A stretch of DNA of 34,649 nt from positions 1 through 34,649 of IMG/VR virus record IMGVR_UViG_3300044712_001518; one strand, written 5' to 3'. The position numbers were made by a program, and so were the translations under genes. Of this stretch, positions 15,910 through 22,784 are shown one piece after another (the stretch's first letter is position 1; every line of letters begins with the position of its first letter). The stretch is from a virus. Below the pieces are notes generated by a model. That model had not been told where the DNA came from and made no database searches. It worked only from the letters and a program-made list of their open reading frames with translations.

Positions 15910-17448
15910 TTATTCCTCCGCGGGTATTGGTGCCGTTTCCGCTTCTTCTATTGTAGCCGCGGCTTCCTGCTCTTCTTCTGCGGCCTCGTCTGCCATACTC
16001 CAAACCATATCGCCTGTATTTTGCTTCCATGCAGCAATTCCAAGCAGGGTAGAATAAAAGCAGTCGCCATGCCCGTCTGCTGTTTGTACTGCGTCAAGGT
16101 CGTTATCAACTACACGCATCTGCTTTTTTTGCCGCTCGTCCGGAACAAGTTCAAACGCCTTGTTGGTAACGAGGATGTCCATCTCCGTTGCCATTGCATA
16201 TTGATTTTTGCCAAAGGTAATCGGCTGCATCTCTTCCGGCAACTCACCGCGCTCATCAAATGCTTCGAACTCTCCCCGGGTGTTATCGTAGAGCAGCAAC
16301 CCGATATTGAAATGCTCTATTGCCTGTTTGAGCATGCGCAACTGGTCGCCATAATCCTTATGGTCAAACCACCGTGAACATATTTGCCGGAGCCCCTTGT
16401 AACCATTGGGATATTTAAACGGCACAAAAACGCCCAAATGGCTTGGGTGACGGCGTTTCCCTATATCGAACCCGGCAAATGCGGTCTCTTTCGCTTCATA
16501 ACGATCACGCAGCCAGTAGTTGGCTAAATGCGGGTTTACTATCTGCTTTATATCTTCCAGGGAGAGGTATGCCTCTTCACTTGCTGCCGGGCTGTTCCTG
16601 TATTCTTTGGCAAACGCCTTGCGTCCAATTTCATTTTCTTTTGCCTGCAGCGCTTCAAACGGCCACTTCTCTGGCCATAAGACAATTTTATTCCGCAAGT
16701 CCAGATAACAATCTTTAACGCTGCATTTATACTCCGGCATTGATTTTACGCGCGAAAGCAGGTCGTCCTCGGTTTGAGGTGTCCCGGTAAGGTGCAGTTC
16801 CTCTGTTGGCATGTTGCTTATTTCTTGCAGGAAGATGTCGGTTACTTTGTGAACAGTTGAAAGGTCAAGTTTTTTGCGCTCGCGCGAATCGCTAAGTAAG
16901 TCGTCACAAATCATGCCTTTAGGATGTAACCCGCGTTTCCCTCCAAGAACACCCTCAGGAGTGCATACAAATTCTTTTCCGGCTATGCGGTAGTGCATTG
17001 CAGTTTCGGCTTCGGTCATATCTTGTAATCCGGGGTAAGCCTCAGGGATTGACTCAATATACCGTTTAACCTCTTTGATATGGTGTGACGCCAATGCTCG
17101 TTTATAGCTCATGTACATAAAATCCGTGTATAGTCTCTGTTCCATCTCTAACCGGTAAATCCGCCAAGCTAAATACGCCTTGTGAAGCGTTGTTTTTAAA
17201 TGGTACCTTGGGCCCTCAATCAGTGTTTTCGGGTACGCCTGTATCAGTGTTGCCCAGTCCCATAGATGTTTGCCCCACTGGAAGTTTCCATCTACCCTAT
17301 GTATGGCGATTGAAAACACGTTAAACAAAAACTCCCGGAAATAGTGTTTATTCTTCCACTTTTGAGATTTCGCCCCGGAGTTTTTCAATAAGCTTTTTGT
17401 CTTCATCCCCTGTAAATGGATTGTCTTCCGTTCCGCCGGTCTTTGCAC
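15910..17448 (-). CDS. terL: Terminase large subunit
   Basis: This 512-residue protein is the packaging motor and nuclease. The ATPase half has a Walker A-like PRYHLKTT at residues 80-87, which departs from the usual PRGHGKT, and a Walker B-like GMICDDLL near 178-185. The nuclease half has acidic motifs in AFAGFDIGKR, LLLYDN and a C-terminal TADGHGDCFYS. The C-terminal 30 residues are Glu/Ala-rich. Two starts are possible: GTG 17448 with GAGGCGG upstream, giving a 101-base overlap with the small subunit, or ATG 17406 with a closer AGGGG. I give the longer. The order small subunit, large subunit, portal is standard. Confidence 0.9.
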   Translation of the reverse strand: MQRPAERKTIHLQGMKTKSLLKNSGAKSQKWKNKHYFREFLFNVFSIAIHRVDGNFQWGKHLWDWATLIQAYPKTLIEGPRYHLKTTLHKAYLAWRIYRLEMEQRLYTDFMYMSYKRALASHHIKEVKRYIESIPEAYPGLQDMTEAETAMHYRIAGKEFVCTPEGVLGGKRGLHPKGMICDDLLSDSRERKKLDLSTVHKVTDIFLQEISNMPTEELHLTGTPQTEDDLLSRVKSMPEYKCSVKDCYLDLRNKIVLWPEKWPFEALQAKENEIGRKAFAKEYRNSPAASEEAYLSLEDIKQIVNPHLANYWLRDRYEAKETAFAGFDIGKRRHPSHLGVFVPFKYPNGYKGLRQICSRWFDHKDYGDQLRMLKQAIEHFNIGLLLYDNTRGEFEAFDERGELPEEMQPITFGKNQYAMATEMDILVTNKAFELVPDERQKKQMRVVDNDLDAVQTADGHGDCFYSTLLGIAAWKQNTGDMVWSMADEAAEEEQEAAATIEEAETAPIPAEE

Positions 17449-17926
17449 TTTGCCGCCTCTTGCCCCTCAAAGCCCTGTTAAACTCTTGCACTGCCCTTAA
17501 CTTCAGCCGCATATCATCGCACTGCATTAAGCACAGTAACAGTTGACTATCTGCAACCTCTTCCGTCAGTCCTCTGGCGTCCAATAGCTCCTGTATGCGC
17601 GAACATATGTAAGCATTGGTAAGCAGCCGGCAGGCATTTGCCTTTGCCGTGTCGTACTGGCTTTTGTCTTGCAGTTTAAGCCCATATGCTTTGCTGTATG
17701 CTCGTACTCCTATGCCAAAATACTCCGGATTCTCTGATGTGAATAACCTGCAAAACTCTTCTTGGCGCGGGGTTAGCCGTTCTGCGATCTTCTCCGGGGA
17801 TGTTTTCCGGGCTGAATTATCGCTCTTGCGCTTCGCGCGCTTACGTTCGCCATTTTTACGAGTTTTTGCAGGTTTCCGGTGTACAGCTTTTTTTTTACCA
17901 TTCTGGGGCCCCTGTTGCCGCCTCAT
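17348..17926 (-). CDS. terS: Terminase small subunit
   Basis: This 192-residue protein matches the Terminase_2-type small subunit: a very basic N-terminal 45 residues, then LTPRQEEFCRLFTSENPEYFG and AYSKAYG, a helix-turn-helix-like DNA binding part, and a C-terminal helical and acidic region. It recognises the packaging site and regulates the large subunit. The start at 17926 has only a weak AGG upstream. It is the first gene after the putative late promoter and hairpin, and overlaps the large subunit gene. Confidence 0.88.
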   Translation of the reverse strand: MRRQQGPQNGKKKAVHRKPAKTRKNGERKRAKRKSDNSARKTSPEKIAERLTPRQEEFCRLFTSENPEYFGIGVRAYSKAYGLKLQDKSQYDTAKANACRLLTNAYICSRIQELLDARGLTEEVADSQLLLCLMQCDDMRLKLRAVQEFNRALRGKRRQSAKTGGTEDNPFTGDEDKKLIEKLRGEISKVEE

Positions 17927-18023
17927 AGTTAATAACCTGTCTATTTAAAGTTGAAATTTCGGGCACTGATTCCCCTTTGAACAATCCGGTGATGTCAACG
18001 AAATGATGCTTTTAAAAAACAAA

Positions 18024-18074
18024 AAACCAGGGGGGCCCATGACTATACATCTGGTGGTTGGGCCCACCTGGTTT
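18024..18074 (-). terminator. Long stem-loop terminator between ParB-like and terminase genes
   Basis: Arms 18024-18039 and 18059-18074 are 16 bases each and complementary except for one position, with a 19-base loop. On the minus strand the stem is followed by a run of Ts broken by one G (from 18026 down to about 18014). On the plus strand TTTAATTTTT follows, so it could work both ways. It stops early transcripts leaving the ParB-like gene, or transcripts starting at the promoter at 18098-18127. Confidence 0.85.
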
Positions 18075-18097
18075 AATTTTTACTGCGTTATGGCATA

Positions 18098-18127
18098 AGT
18101 ATAATATTTTTGTATCTAATACGTCAA
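18098..18127 (-). promoter_or_regulatory. Candidate late promoter
   Basis: On the minus strand TTGACG (18127-18122) and TATACT (18103-18098) are 18 bases apart, each one mismatch from the sigma70 consensus. The -35 part overlaps the stop codon of the ParB-like gene. Transcription would begin near 18091 and meet the long stem-loop at once. It is the only good promoter seen upstream of the terminase genes. Confidence 0.5.
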
Positions 18128-19530
18128 CCTTTTTTTTGTCTTCCTTCCAATGCTAAATTTATTGCTTTTAAGTCTTCAATATCAATACGGCTCCATGTAT
18201 CAGTAATATAATCTTTACTGACTTCAATCATGATTTCATACAGTACTTCCTGTTCTAATTGTAGGAAGTATTTTAAATTAATAGCGCCCTCTGGTTTGAA
18301 TTTTTCGGATACGATTTCAGATGCAGTTGTGTCTTCGCAAAGCACATTTAAAATTATGCACAAAGCAATATGACTATCTATGTTTTTACACACTTCACTT
18401 CGTAAACGTACATCTTCTTTTTGTTCTTTTAGCGCATCTTCTCGGGCTTTTGATTCTTCTTCCTTGATTCTTTCCTGTTCCGGGTCAGGCGGCGGGGTTG
18501 TTAATTTGCTGCAGCAGGAGAGTTTTAAACACCGTTCAGTTATAACTTTAGAAGAATCTTCATTCCAATACTGTAAAGGCTCTATTGCAAAAACATGGTT
18601 TTTACACTTAAGACATTTATTTTTATAATTATCACCCAATCGCAGTTTGATTTCATTACATATTTCTGCCGTTTCATGCCTGGAATAATTATTTATCCGG
18701 CTTTTTAGCTCGGATTCTAACTCAACTTTATTCCCTTTCTTTTTAAGCTCTTTAATTTTACGCGCAAATTCTTCTTCGCATTTGCCATCGAAGCATTTAG
18801 TATTAAGACATCTGCCAGATATGCTTGTGTCAGAGTCAAATAGGTCCTTTTGCGTGGTCCCATTATGCGGGCACGTTTCACAATCTGCTGTATTAAATGG
18901 CGCACCAGATATTTCTTTGCCTTGGTATTTAAGCATATTTTCCGCGGCCCGGATGCTAAGTTTTTCGCGCACAATAGTATCCAGCATTCGCAGTTGAGCC
19001 TCCGGATCCTGAACACGTACCATCACCAGCCCGTGTCCTGGGCTGATTGTCTCTTCCGCGATAGCCAGCTTTACTTTATCCGGCAAATCCAACAACTTCA
19101 ATCTTCCGGAAATGTATGATTCTGTCTTACCAGTTTTACTTGCGATTTCAGCAATACCCATACCTTTTGTTTCGTACTGCATTAATAACCTTTTGAAAGC
19201 CTCTGCCTCGTTAATGGCATTCACATCCTGCCGCTGGAGATTTTCAATTATTGCTATTTCCAGCGCTTCCTGGTCATCTACTTTACGAACAATGCATGGT
19301 ACATTATCCAGGCCTAGAGAACATGCTGCAACATACCTGCGTTCACCACAGACTATCTCAAACTTCTTTGGATTTCCTTTAAACGGACGAACAATTATTG
19401 GTTGCAATATACCATGCTCTCTTATAGATTCTTCCAGCTCGTAAATACTTTTATTTTTTACTACCCTTCTTGGGTTAATATCTGATTTAATAATATAGCC
19501 AACATTTATGTTTAGTATTTCTGTAGTCAT
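18124..19530 (-). CDS. ParB/Spo0J-like DNA-binding protein with Cys-rich insert
   Basis: This 468-residue protein starts with a ParB N-domain: ELEESIREHGILQPIIVRP, the CTP-binding motif GERRYVAA (residues 62-69) and ENLQRQDVNAINEAEAF. A helix-turn-helix follows at about 123-146. Cysteines C217, C220, C241, C246 and C251 suggest a zinc site, with more cysteines near 310-345. A charged coiled coil and a C-terminal helical region end the protein. GGGAG precedes ATG 19530. There is no ParA partner in the genome, so plasmid-type partition is doubtful. A regulator of late genes or a DNA-organising role is possible; the function is open. Confidence 0.82.
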   Translation of the reverse strand: MTTEILNINVGYIIKSDINPRRVVKNKSIYELEESIREHGILQPIIVRPFKGNPKKFEIVCGERRYVAACSLGLDNVPCIVRKVDDQEALEIAIIENLQRQDVNAINEAEAFKRLLMQYETKGMGIAEIASKTGKTESYISGRLKLLDLPDKVKLAIAEETISPGHGLVMVRVQDPEAQLRMLDTIVREKLSIRAAENMLKYQGKEISGAPFNTADCETCPHNGTTQKDLFDSDTSISGRCLNTKCFDGKCEEEFARKIKELKKKGNKVELESELKSRINNYSRHETAEICNEIKLRLGDNYKNKCLKCKNHVFAIEPLQYWNEDSSKVITERCLKLSCCSKLTTPPPDPEQERIKEEESKAREDALKEQKEDVRLRSEVCKNIDSHIALCIILNVLCEDTTASEIVSEKFKPEGAINLKYFLQLEQEVLYEIMIEVSKDYITDTWSRIDIEDLKAINLALEGRQKKG

Positions 19531-19554
19531 TTTGTTTTATTCTCCCTGGTATTT

Positions 19555-19773
19555 TTATATCTCTTTAGTTTTATAATTATTTCTAATGAACCTTGCAAAA
19601 AATTTGCCTTTGCTGTCTGATGCCATTAATGACTGATGAACGCATTCTGGCACGCCAAAATAATCATATACCATCCCACTTTTAAACTCCACCCGGAGCT
19701 TTTCATCCTCTTTACTGTATCCGATTTTTACAATATTGCTGCTTTCTACTGGTACCATTTCAATTCTTTGCAT
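19555..19773 (-). CDS. KTSC-domain protein
   Basis: This 72-residue protein matches the KTSC domain: VESSNIVKIGYS, then LRVEFKSGMVYDYFGVP, and a C-terminal FFARFIRNNYK. Such proteins are found alone in phages and bacteria or joined to lysyl-tRNA synthetase; their role is unclear. ATG 19773 is chosen for the GGGAG eight bases before it and the 14-base overlap with the preceding gene. Longer in-frame starts lack a ribosome site. Confidence 0.85.
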   Translation of the reverse strand: MQRIEMVPVESSNIVKIGYSKEDEKLRVEFKSGMVYDYFGVPECVHQSLMASDSKGKFFARFIRNNYKTKEI

Positions 19774-19960
19774 GATTGTTCTCCCGTTCTTTAATTTCAT
19801 AATTCCATCTTCTGGCCGCATAAGTAATCCCGGCATTATGTTCTATTTCAAAATTACACTTCGCGCATTTTATAATTGCATGTATCTGCGTATCAATTAT
19901 TAAATCCGAAGACTTACAGATCGGGCACGGCTTTAACTTTGGACTCCGAATATTCATCAC
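19760..19960 (-). CDS. Lar-like zinc-ribbon protein (restriction alleviation family)
   Basis: This 66-residue protein has CPICKS near residue 12, then IKCAKC near 30 and a final AARRWN, the pattern of the Lar family. Lar of the Rac prophage modulates type I restriction, but many relatives are untested. It begins with GTG followed by ATG (19960 or 19957), with a TAG stop directly before. No separate strong ribosome site is seen, so it is probably coupled to neighbours. It lies among several other small Cys-rich proteins. Confidence 0.78.
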   Translation of the reverse strand: MMNIRSPKLKPCPICKSSDLIIDTQIHAIIKCAKCNFEIEHNAGITYAARRWNYEIKERENNHAKN

Positions 19961-20028
19961 CTATTATGTTTTTTACTTTCCGTAAACTGGTTTCATTTTG
20001 TGTTCTTTCTCCTATTCTATCACCATCA

Positions 20029-20169
20029 CTATTTTGGCTGATACAAACTGCCCGTGCATACAGGGCACGGTGAATTGATATAACACAAACATGATTTGCT
20101 CGCCGTAGGGCATGTGTCGCACACTTCAGTTCCGTTATGTTTACAATCTTGACAAATTTCATTTTTCAA
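20029..20169 (-). CDS. Small Cys-rich protein, 46 residues, TTG start
   Basis: Starting from TTG 20169 this frame encodes 46 residues with eight cysteines, six of them in three CxxC pairs: CQDC near residue 6, CDTC near 17, CLC at 27-29 and CPVC near 35. They could bind two zinc ions. The choice of TTG is supported by a 14-base Shine-Dalgarno match nine bases (core) upstream. An ATG at 20162 opens another frame of 82 residues that keeps few cysteines and is probably a shadow. The function is unknown. Confidence 0.7.
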   Translation of the reverse strand: MKNEICQDCKHNGTEVCDTCPTASKSCLCYINSPCPVCTGSLYQPK

Positions 20170-20172
20170 CTC

Positions 20173-20186
20173 GGATCACCTCCTTT
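20173..20186 (-). promoter_or_regulatory. Unusually long Shine-Dalgarno site
   Basis: On the minus strand these 14 bases read AAAGGAGGTGATCC, matching the complement of the bacterial 16S rRNA 3' end over their whole length. The GGAGG core is nine bases from TTG 20169 and so decides that start. The first base overlaps the stop codon of the gene upstream. Confidence 0.85.
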
Positions 20187-20536
20187 TAATCATCTGGAAT
20201 TGCTCTGTCTTTTCCGGATTTATAATTATCTATTGGACCGCAAAATTTGTGCCTTATTTCCTGTATTTTCTTTTGAATTTTTACCCTCCGGCACACCTCA
20301 CACTGGTAGCTATTGTATTCTGCAGGCCTGCCACATGCGCAGCGCTTTTCTCGTGTGTCGTTTAAAATTGCATCTTGCTCAAGCATAAAAAACAGCTCAC
20401 AGTCCGGGCATTCTCCAAGCGGCAGCTTTGTTTTATCAATTCCGGAAATCTTATCCTCAGGGTGAATCTGCTTCCCGGCTTTTGAGTCATATGCAACAAT
20501 AGCCCAGCACCTGCGACAGATCGTTAACATGGCCAT
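20186..20536 (-). CDS. Cys-rich zinc-ribbon protein, 116 residues
   Basis: This protein has CRRC near residue 8, CPDC near 43, CACG near 66 and CEVC near 78, enough for two zinc ribbons. The part between 10 and 40 is polar, and the C-terminus is basic then acidic (IPDD). ATG 20536 overlaps the stop of the replication gene as TAATG, and GGAG lies before it, so translation is coupled. Zinc ribbons of this size in replication regions may bind nucleic acid. I do not recognise the family. Confidence 0.72.
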   Translation of the reverse strand: MAMLTICRRCWAIVAYDSKAGKQIHPEDKISGIDKTKLPLGECPDCELFFMLEQDAILNDTREKRCACGRPAEYNSYQCEVCRRVKIQKKIQEIRHKFCGPIDNYKSGKDRAIPDD

Positions 20537-21555
20537 TAACTTGCTCCTATTCCGCGCTGCTGCATCATCTTTGCGGCTTCAGCTATTATGTCCGGATCAT
20601 TTGTGTGCAGCAGATAGCTGTGTTTGCCATGCTTTTTTATAGCGGCCGCTTTACGGCAATCCCACTCCTGCCAGGCGACGTCGTTTATTTTGTCGTTGAT
20701 TGCATCGCTTTTCATACCCTGATCTTCCATCTGCCTACGGATTATCGGTTTTACTTGACGTGTTGCCTGCGCCCTGGCAGCCTGCTCGTAATACTTGGGG
20801 AATTTTGACGGCCGGAAAAGCGTATCCGGGCATAAATACTCTGACATCTCACTGCGGTCTTCAGGGAAATCCAATTTGCCTGTAATCTTGTCGCGCCAAC
20901 GCTCTTGCCAGTCCCATACTTTTTGATCAATTGCTGCCTTCATCATATCGGCAGTGTATCCATCCTTGTAGCGGTCAAGTATTACCTTGCGGTATGGTTT
21001 TGTCTTTGGATCAAATTTCCTGCCGGCTTTTTTGTTGAGGTAAAGAATAATCTCACCAGGGTCAAACTCCATCTCCATTGCTGTTGGCTCAAAAGAAACC
21101 GGCGGGCAATCCCCCTGTGGGGGTAAGGGGGTTTCTTTCCTTTCTTTCCTTTCTTTAGGCTCGTCGGTAATCGTTAGCACTTTTGTAAACTTTTGTTTAC
21201 ACTTTTGTAAACTTTTATTAGCACTTTTGTAAACGGCTTTTTCTGTTAGCACTTTTGTAAACGGTTTCCATTTGGTAAAGTCCTTCTGAAAACCATATTC
21301 ACCGTTAGCACTTTTGTAAATCAAACTATGTTCCATTGCTTTGCGTATTGAACGTATAATTGAGGGCTTTTTTAAACCCGTCATTGCTGCAAAACGCTCC
21401 AGGGTGATAACATCTATTTTCCGCTGCCAGCCATACGTTTGCCGGATAACAACATCAACTATCTGGCGCACTTCACCAGGTATCCTGTTTCGGCAAAGAG
21501 CCTCCAGTATCTCGTTTGACAGTGCTGTAAATTTGTCAGGCTGTGGATTTGCCAT
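20536..21555 (-). CDS. Replication initiator (O-like N-domain with Phg_2220_C-type C-domain)
   Basis: This 339-residue protein starts with a winged-helix domain of the phage replication protein O type (residues 1-85, with TYGWQRKIDVITLERFAAMTG). A repetitive basic linker follows at about 78-150. Residues 165-255 match the conserved phage C-terminal domain: ILYLNKKAGRKFDP, then RYKDGYTADMMKAAIDQK and YLCPDTLFRPSKF. In lambda, O binds iterons inside its own gene and recruits helicase. Here five iterons lie in the linker-coding DNA. No helicase or loader gene was found in the genome, so the host helicase is probably used. AAGGG precedes ATG 21555. Confidence 0.88.
   Translation of the reverse strand: MANPQPDKFTALSNEILEALCRNRIPGEVRQIVDVVIRQTYGWQRKIDVITLERFAAMTGLKKPSIIRSIRKAMEHSLIYKSANGEYGFQKDFTKWKPFTKVLTEKAVYKSANKSLQKCKQKFTKVLTITDEPKERKERKETPLPPQGDCPPVSFEPTAMEMEFDPGEIILYLNKKAGRKFDPKTKPYRKVILDRYKDGYTADMMKAAIDQKVWDWQERWRDKITGKLDFPEDRSEMSEYLCPDTLFRPSKFPKYYEQAARAQATRQVKPIIRRQMEDQGMKSDAINDKINDVAWQEWDCRKAAAIKKHGKHSYLLHTNDPDIIAEAAKMMQQRGIGAS
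21131..21321. other. Candidate replication origin: five 18-bp iterons and a pyrimidine tract
   Basis: Five copies of an 18-base unit (GTTAGCACTTTTGTAAAC) begin at 21173, 21195, 21217, 21245 and 21304. Copies 1 and 4 are identical, copies 3 and 5 differ by one base and copy 2 by two. The first three are spaced by 22 bases, about two helical turns. A pure C/T run on the plus strand (21131-21157) lies next to them and could melt easily. The whole lies inside the O-like gene, the same arrangement as the lambda origin. Confidence 0.8.
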
Positions 21556-21838
21556 TGTTTAACCCTTGATTGAATTTATGCCGCTCTGCTGCCTTAAACG
21601 CTTCTCTATAAGTCCGGTAGCGCATTGAATTCCCAAACCTATCTTTTTCAACCGAATTCCCGAATTGGCGATATGTTTTACCGCCCGTTTTAAAATCCGC
21701 CTTCACAAAACAAAATATATGCCTGCCGTCTTTAAAATCCGGAGAGCCTTTCCCATAATTTACAACGTGATATTCACCACAATCGGAATAAAAACACTTT
21801 CCAGACCCATCCTCGTAAGACCATTTTTTAAACTTCAT
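21536..21838 (-). CDS. Hypothetical protein, 100 residues
   Basis: This protein is rich in aromatic and basic residues (KFKKWSYEDGSG, then YGKGSPDFKDGRHIFCF and RYRTYREAFKAAERH). It looks like a small alpha/beta fold with a C-terminal helix. ATG 21838 overlaps the VRR-NUC stop as ATGA, with AAGGA upstream. The end overlaps the replication gene by 20 bases. It has three cysteines but no zinc pattern. I do not recognise it. Confidence 0.75.
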   Translation of the reverse strand: MKFKKWSYEDGSGKCFYSDCGEYHVVNYGKGSPDFKDGRHIFCFVKADFKTGGKTYRQFGNSVEKDRFGNSMRYRTYREAFKAAERHKFNQGLNNGKSTA

Positions 21839-22332
21839 TTCCTAAATCCTTCCTGCTCGAGCGCGTTTTCAAGATCTCGAACGTTGCGGCAGATATAGTA
21901 TTTGTAACCAAGCGACTCCACAAAATGTTGAAACTGTGCTTGCTCAGGGGTTTGCTCCCCTGACGCATCCTTTGCTTCAATAAAAAATGTGTGGTTTCCG
22001 GATAAGAATATAACCAAATCAGCAGTGCCGCGCCTGGCCAGCTTTATATACCGGCTGCGAAACTGCCCTGCTTTAGTTTTGTAATCCGCCTTTATTTTGC
22101 CTGAGTTTAAGCGGATATACTCAAGCCGCCGTGCAAGGCGGTACATCTCTAACCGGTCAAGCATAAACTTAAGTATCTGTGCTTCGCTAAACCCTTTTTC
22201 GGACTGTTTCAACTTCCGGGCAATCCTTACCCCATCGGATAACGTTTTTCGGCTTTTTTTCGGCTTTCCCTGACCAACTAGCTCACCAGGAAATATCCCT
22301 ATTGCTCGAGCCTGCTCTTCGCTTATCCGCAT
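21835..22332 (-). CDS. VRR-NUC domain nuclease
   Basis: This 165-residue protein ends with a VRR-NUC domain of the PD-(D/E)XK superfamily: RRGTADLVIF with D105, then FIEAKDASGEQTPEQ with E119, K121 and Q127, and a final LGYKYYICRNVRDLE. The N-terminal 80 residues are basic and helical and may bind DNA. Phage proteins of this family cut branched or flap DNA and may resolve recombination intermediates. GAGG precedes ATG 22332, and the start overlaps the preceding gene by ten bases. Confidence 0.88.
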   Translation of the reverse strand: MRISEEQARAIGIFPGELVGQGKPKKSRKTLSDGVRIARKLKQSEKGFSEAQILKFMLDRLEMYRLARRLEYIRLNSGKIKADYKTKAGQFRSRYIKLARRGTADLVIFLSGNHTFFIEAKDASGEQTPEQAQFQHFVESLGYKYYICRNVRDLENALEQEGFRK

Positions 22333-22550
22333 ATAATTGTTTCCTCTCCAGAATATTCCTTTTTGAATTCTCTACCCTCAATAACCTGTGTTGAGCCCTT
22401 AATCGGCCCGGCAAGTATAATACGTTCCGGAATAGTATCTGTTATGGTTTCCCGGAGGTATTCTATTAATAAGCCACTCTCCCGTTTCTGCTCAATTTCT
22501 TTCGGGTTTTCATCTAAAACAAATGTCACAATCATGTGTACTTTGGCCAT
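22323..22550 (-). CDS. Hypothetical protein, 75 residues
   Basis: This small acidic protein begins with a strand (KVHMIVTFVLDE), has a helix (LLIEYLRETITDTI) and further strands, suggesting a ferredoxin-like alpha/beta fold. GGGAGGG lies well before ATG 22550. It is in the early operon between two other small genes, two bases after the preceding stop and overlapping the VRR-NUC start. No family is recognised. Confidence 0.72.
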   Translation of the reverse strand: MAKVHMIVTFVLDENPKEIEQKRESGLLIEYLRETITDTIPERIILAGPIKGSTQVIEGREFKKEYSGEETIICG

Positions 22551-22552
22551 AA

Positions 22553-22723
22553 TTATTTCCCTCCCGGGTGGCGCTCAACTAACTGGCTTTCGTCAAGTAT
22601 TCCAACAGTTTCAATCATTTTTTTCTGCTGGTGATATGCTGTGTTTTTGCGCTTCCAATACATATTAAATTTATAAAGAAAACTCACATACCAGCTTTCA
22701 GGTTTTACACTATGTACTTTCAT
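22553..22723 (-). CDS. Hypothetical protein, 56 residues
   Basis: This basic, Trp/Tyr-rich protein starts at ATG 22723, which has GGAGG eight bases before it. A longer in-frame start at 22825 lies inside the preceding gene and is disfavoured. It has a likely helix around FLYKFNMYWKRK and a short Gly/Lys end. The gene is two bases from its downstream neighbour. The function is unknown. Confidence 0.65.
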   Translation of the reverse strand: MKVHSVKPESWYVSFLYKFNMYWKRKNTAYHQQKKMIETVGILDESQLVERHPGGK

Positions 22724-22743
22724 CCGTTTATTCCTCCACTCCC

Positions 22744-22758
22744 CAGGGCCGGGCCCTG
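22744..22758 (-). other. GC-rich hairpin in the gap before the 56-residue gene
   Basis: CAGGGC (22744-22749) pairs with GCCCTG (22753-22758) around a three-base loop. No T-run follows on either strand. It could stop RNA decay or separate expression of neighbouring genes. Significance is uncertain. Confidence 0.35.
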
Positions 22759-22784
22759 TCACCGCAGCCCCGGGGATAAATGGT

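Noticed and set aside
15905-16030. 42-residue Arg-rich extension of the portal protein
   Set aside because: It is the terminase end read in another frame; a proper ribosome site precedes ATG 15904.
17970-17998. Promoter from TTGACA at 17998-17993 before the terminase genes
   Set aside because: No -10 box at a usable distance; the promoter at 18098-18127 is better.
19914-20162. 82-codon frame from ATG 20162 on the minus strand
   Set aside because: Overlaps the Cys-rich TTG-started frame, sits too far from the strong ribosome site and runs into the Lar-like gene.
21173-21321. CRISPR array
   Set aside because: Repeat steps are too short, spacers of 4-41 bases are not uniform, and the repeats are inside a coding gene; iterons fit better.
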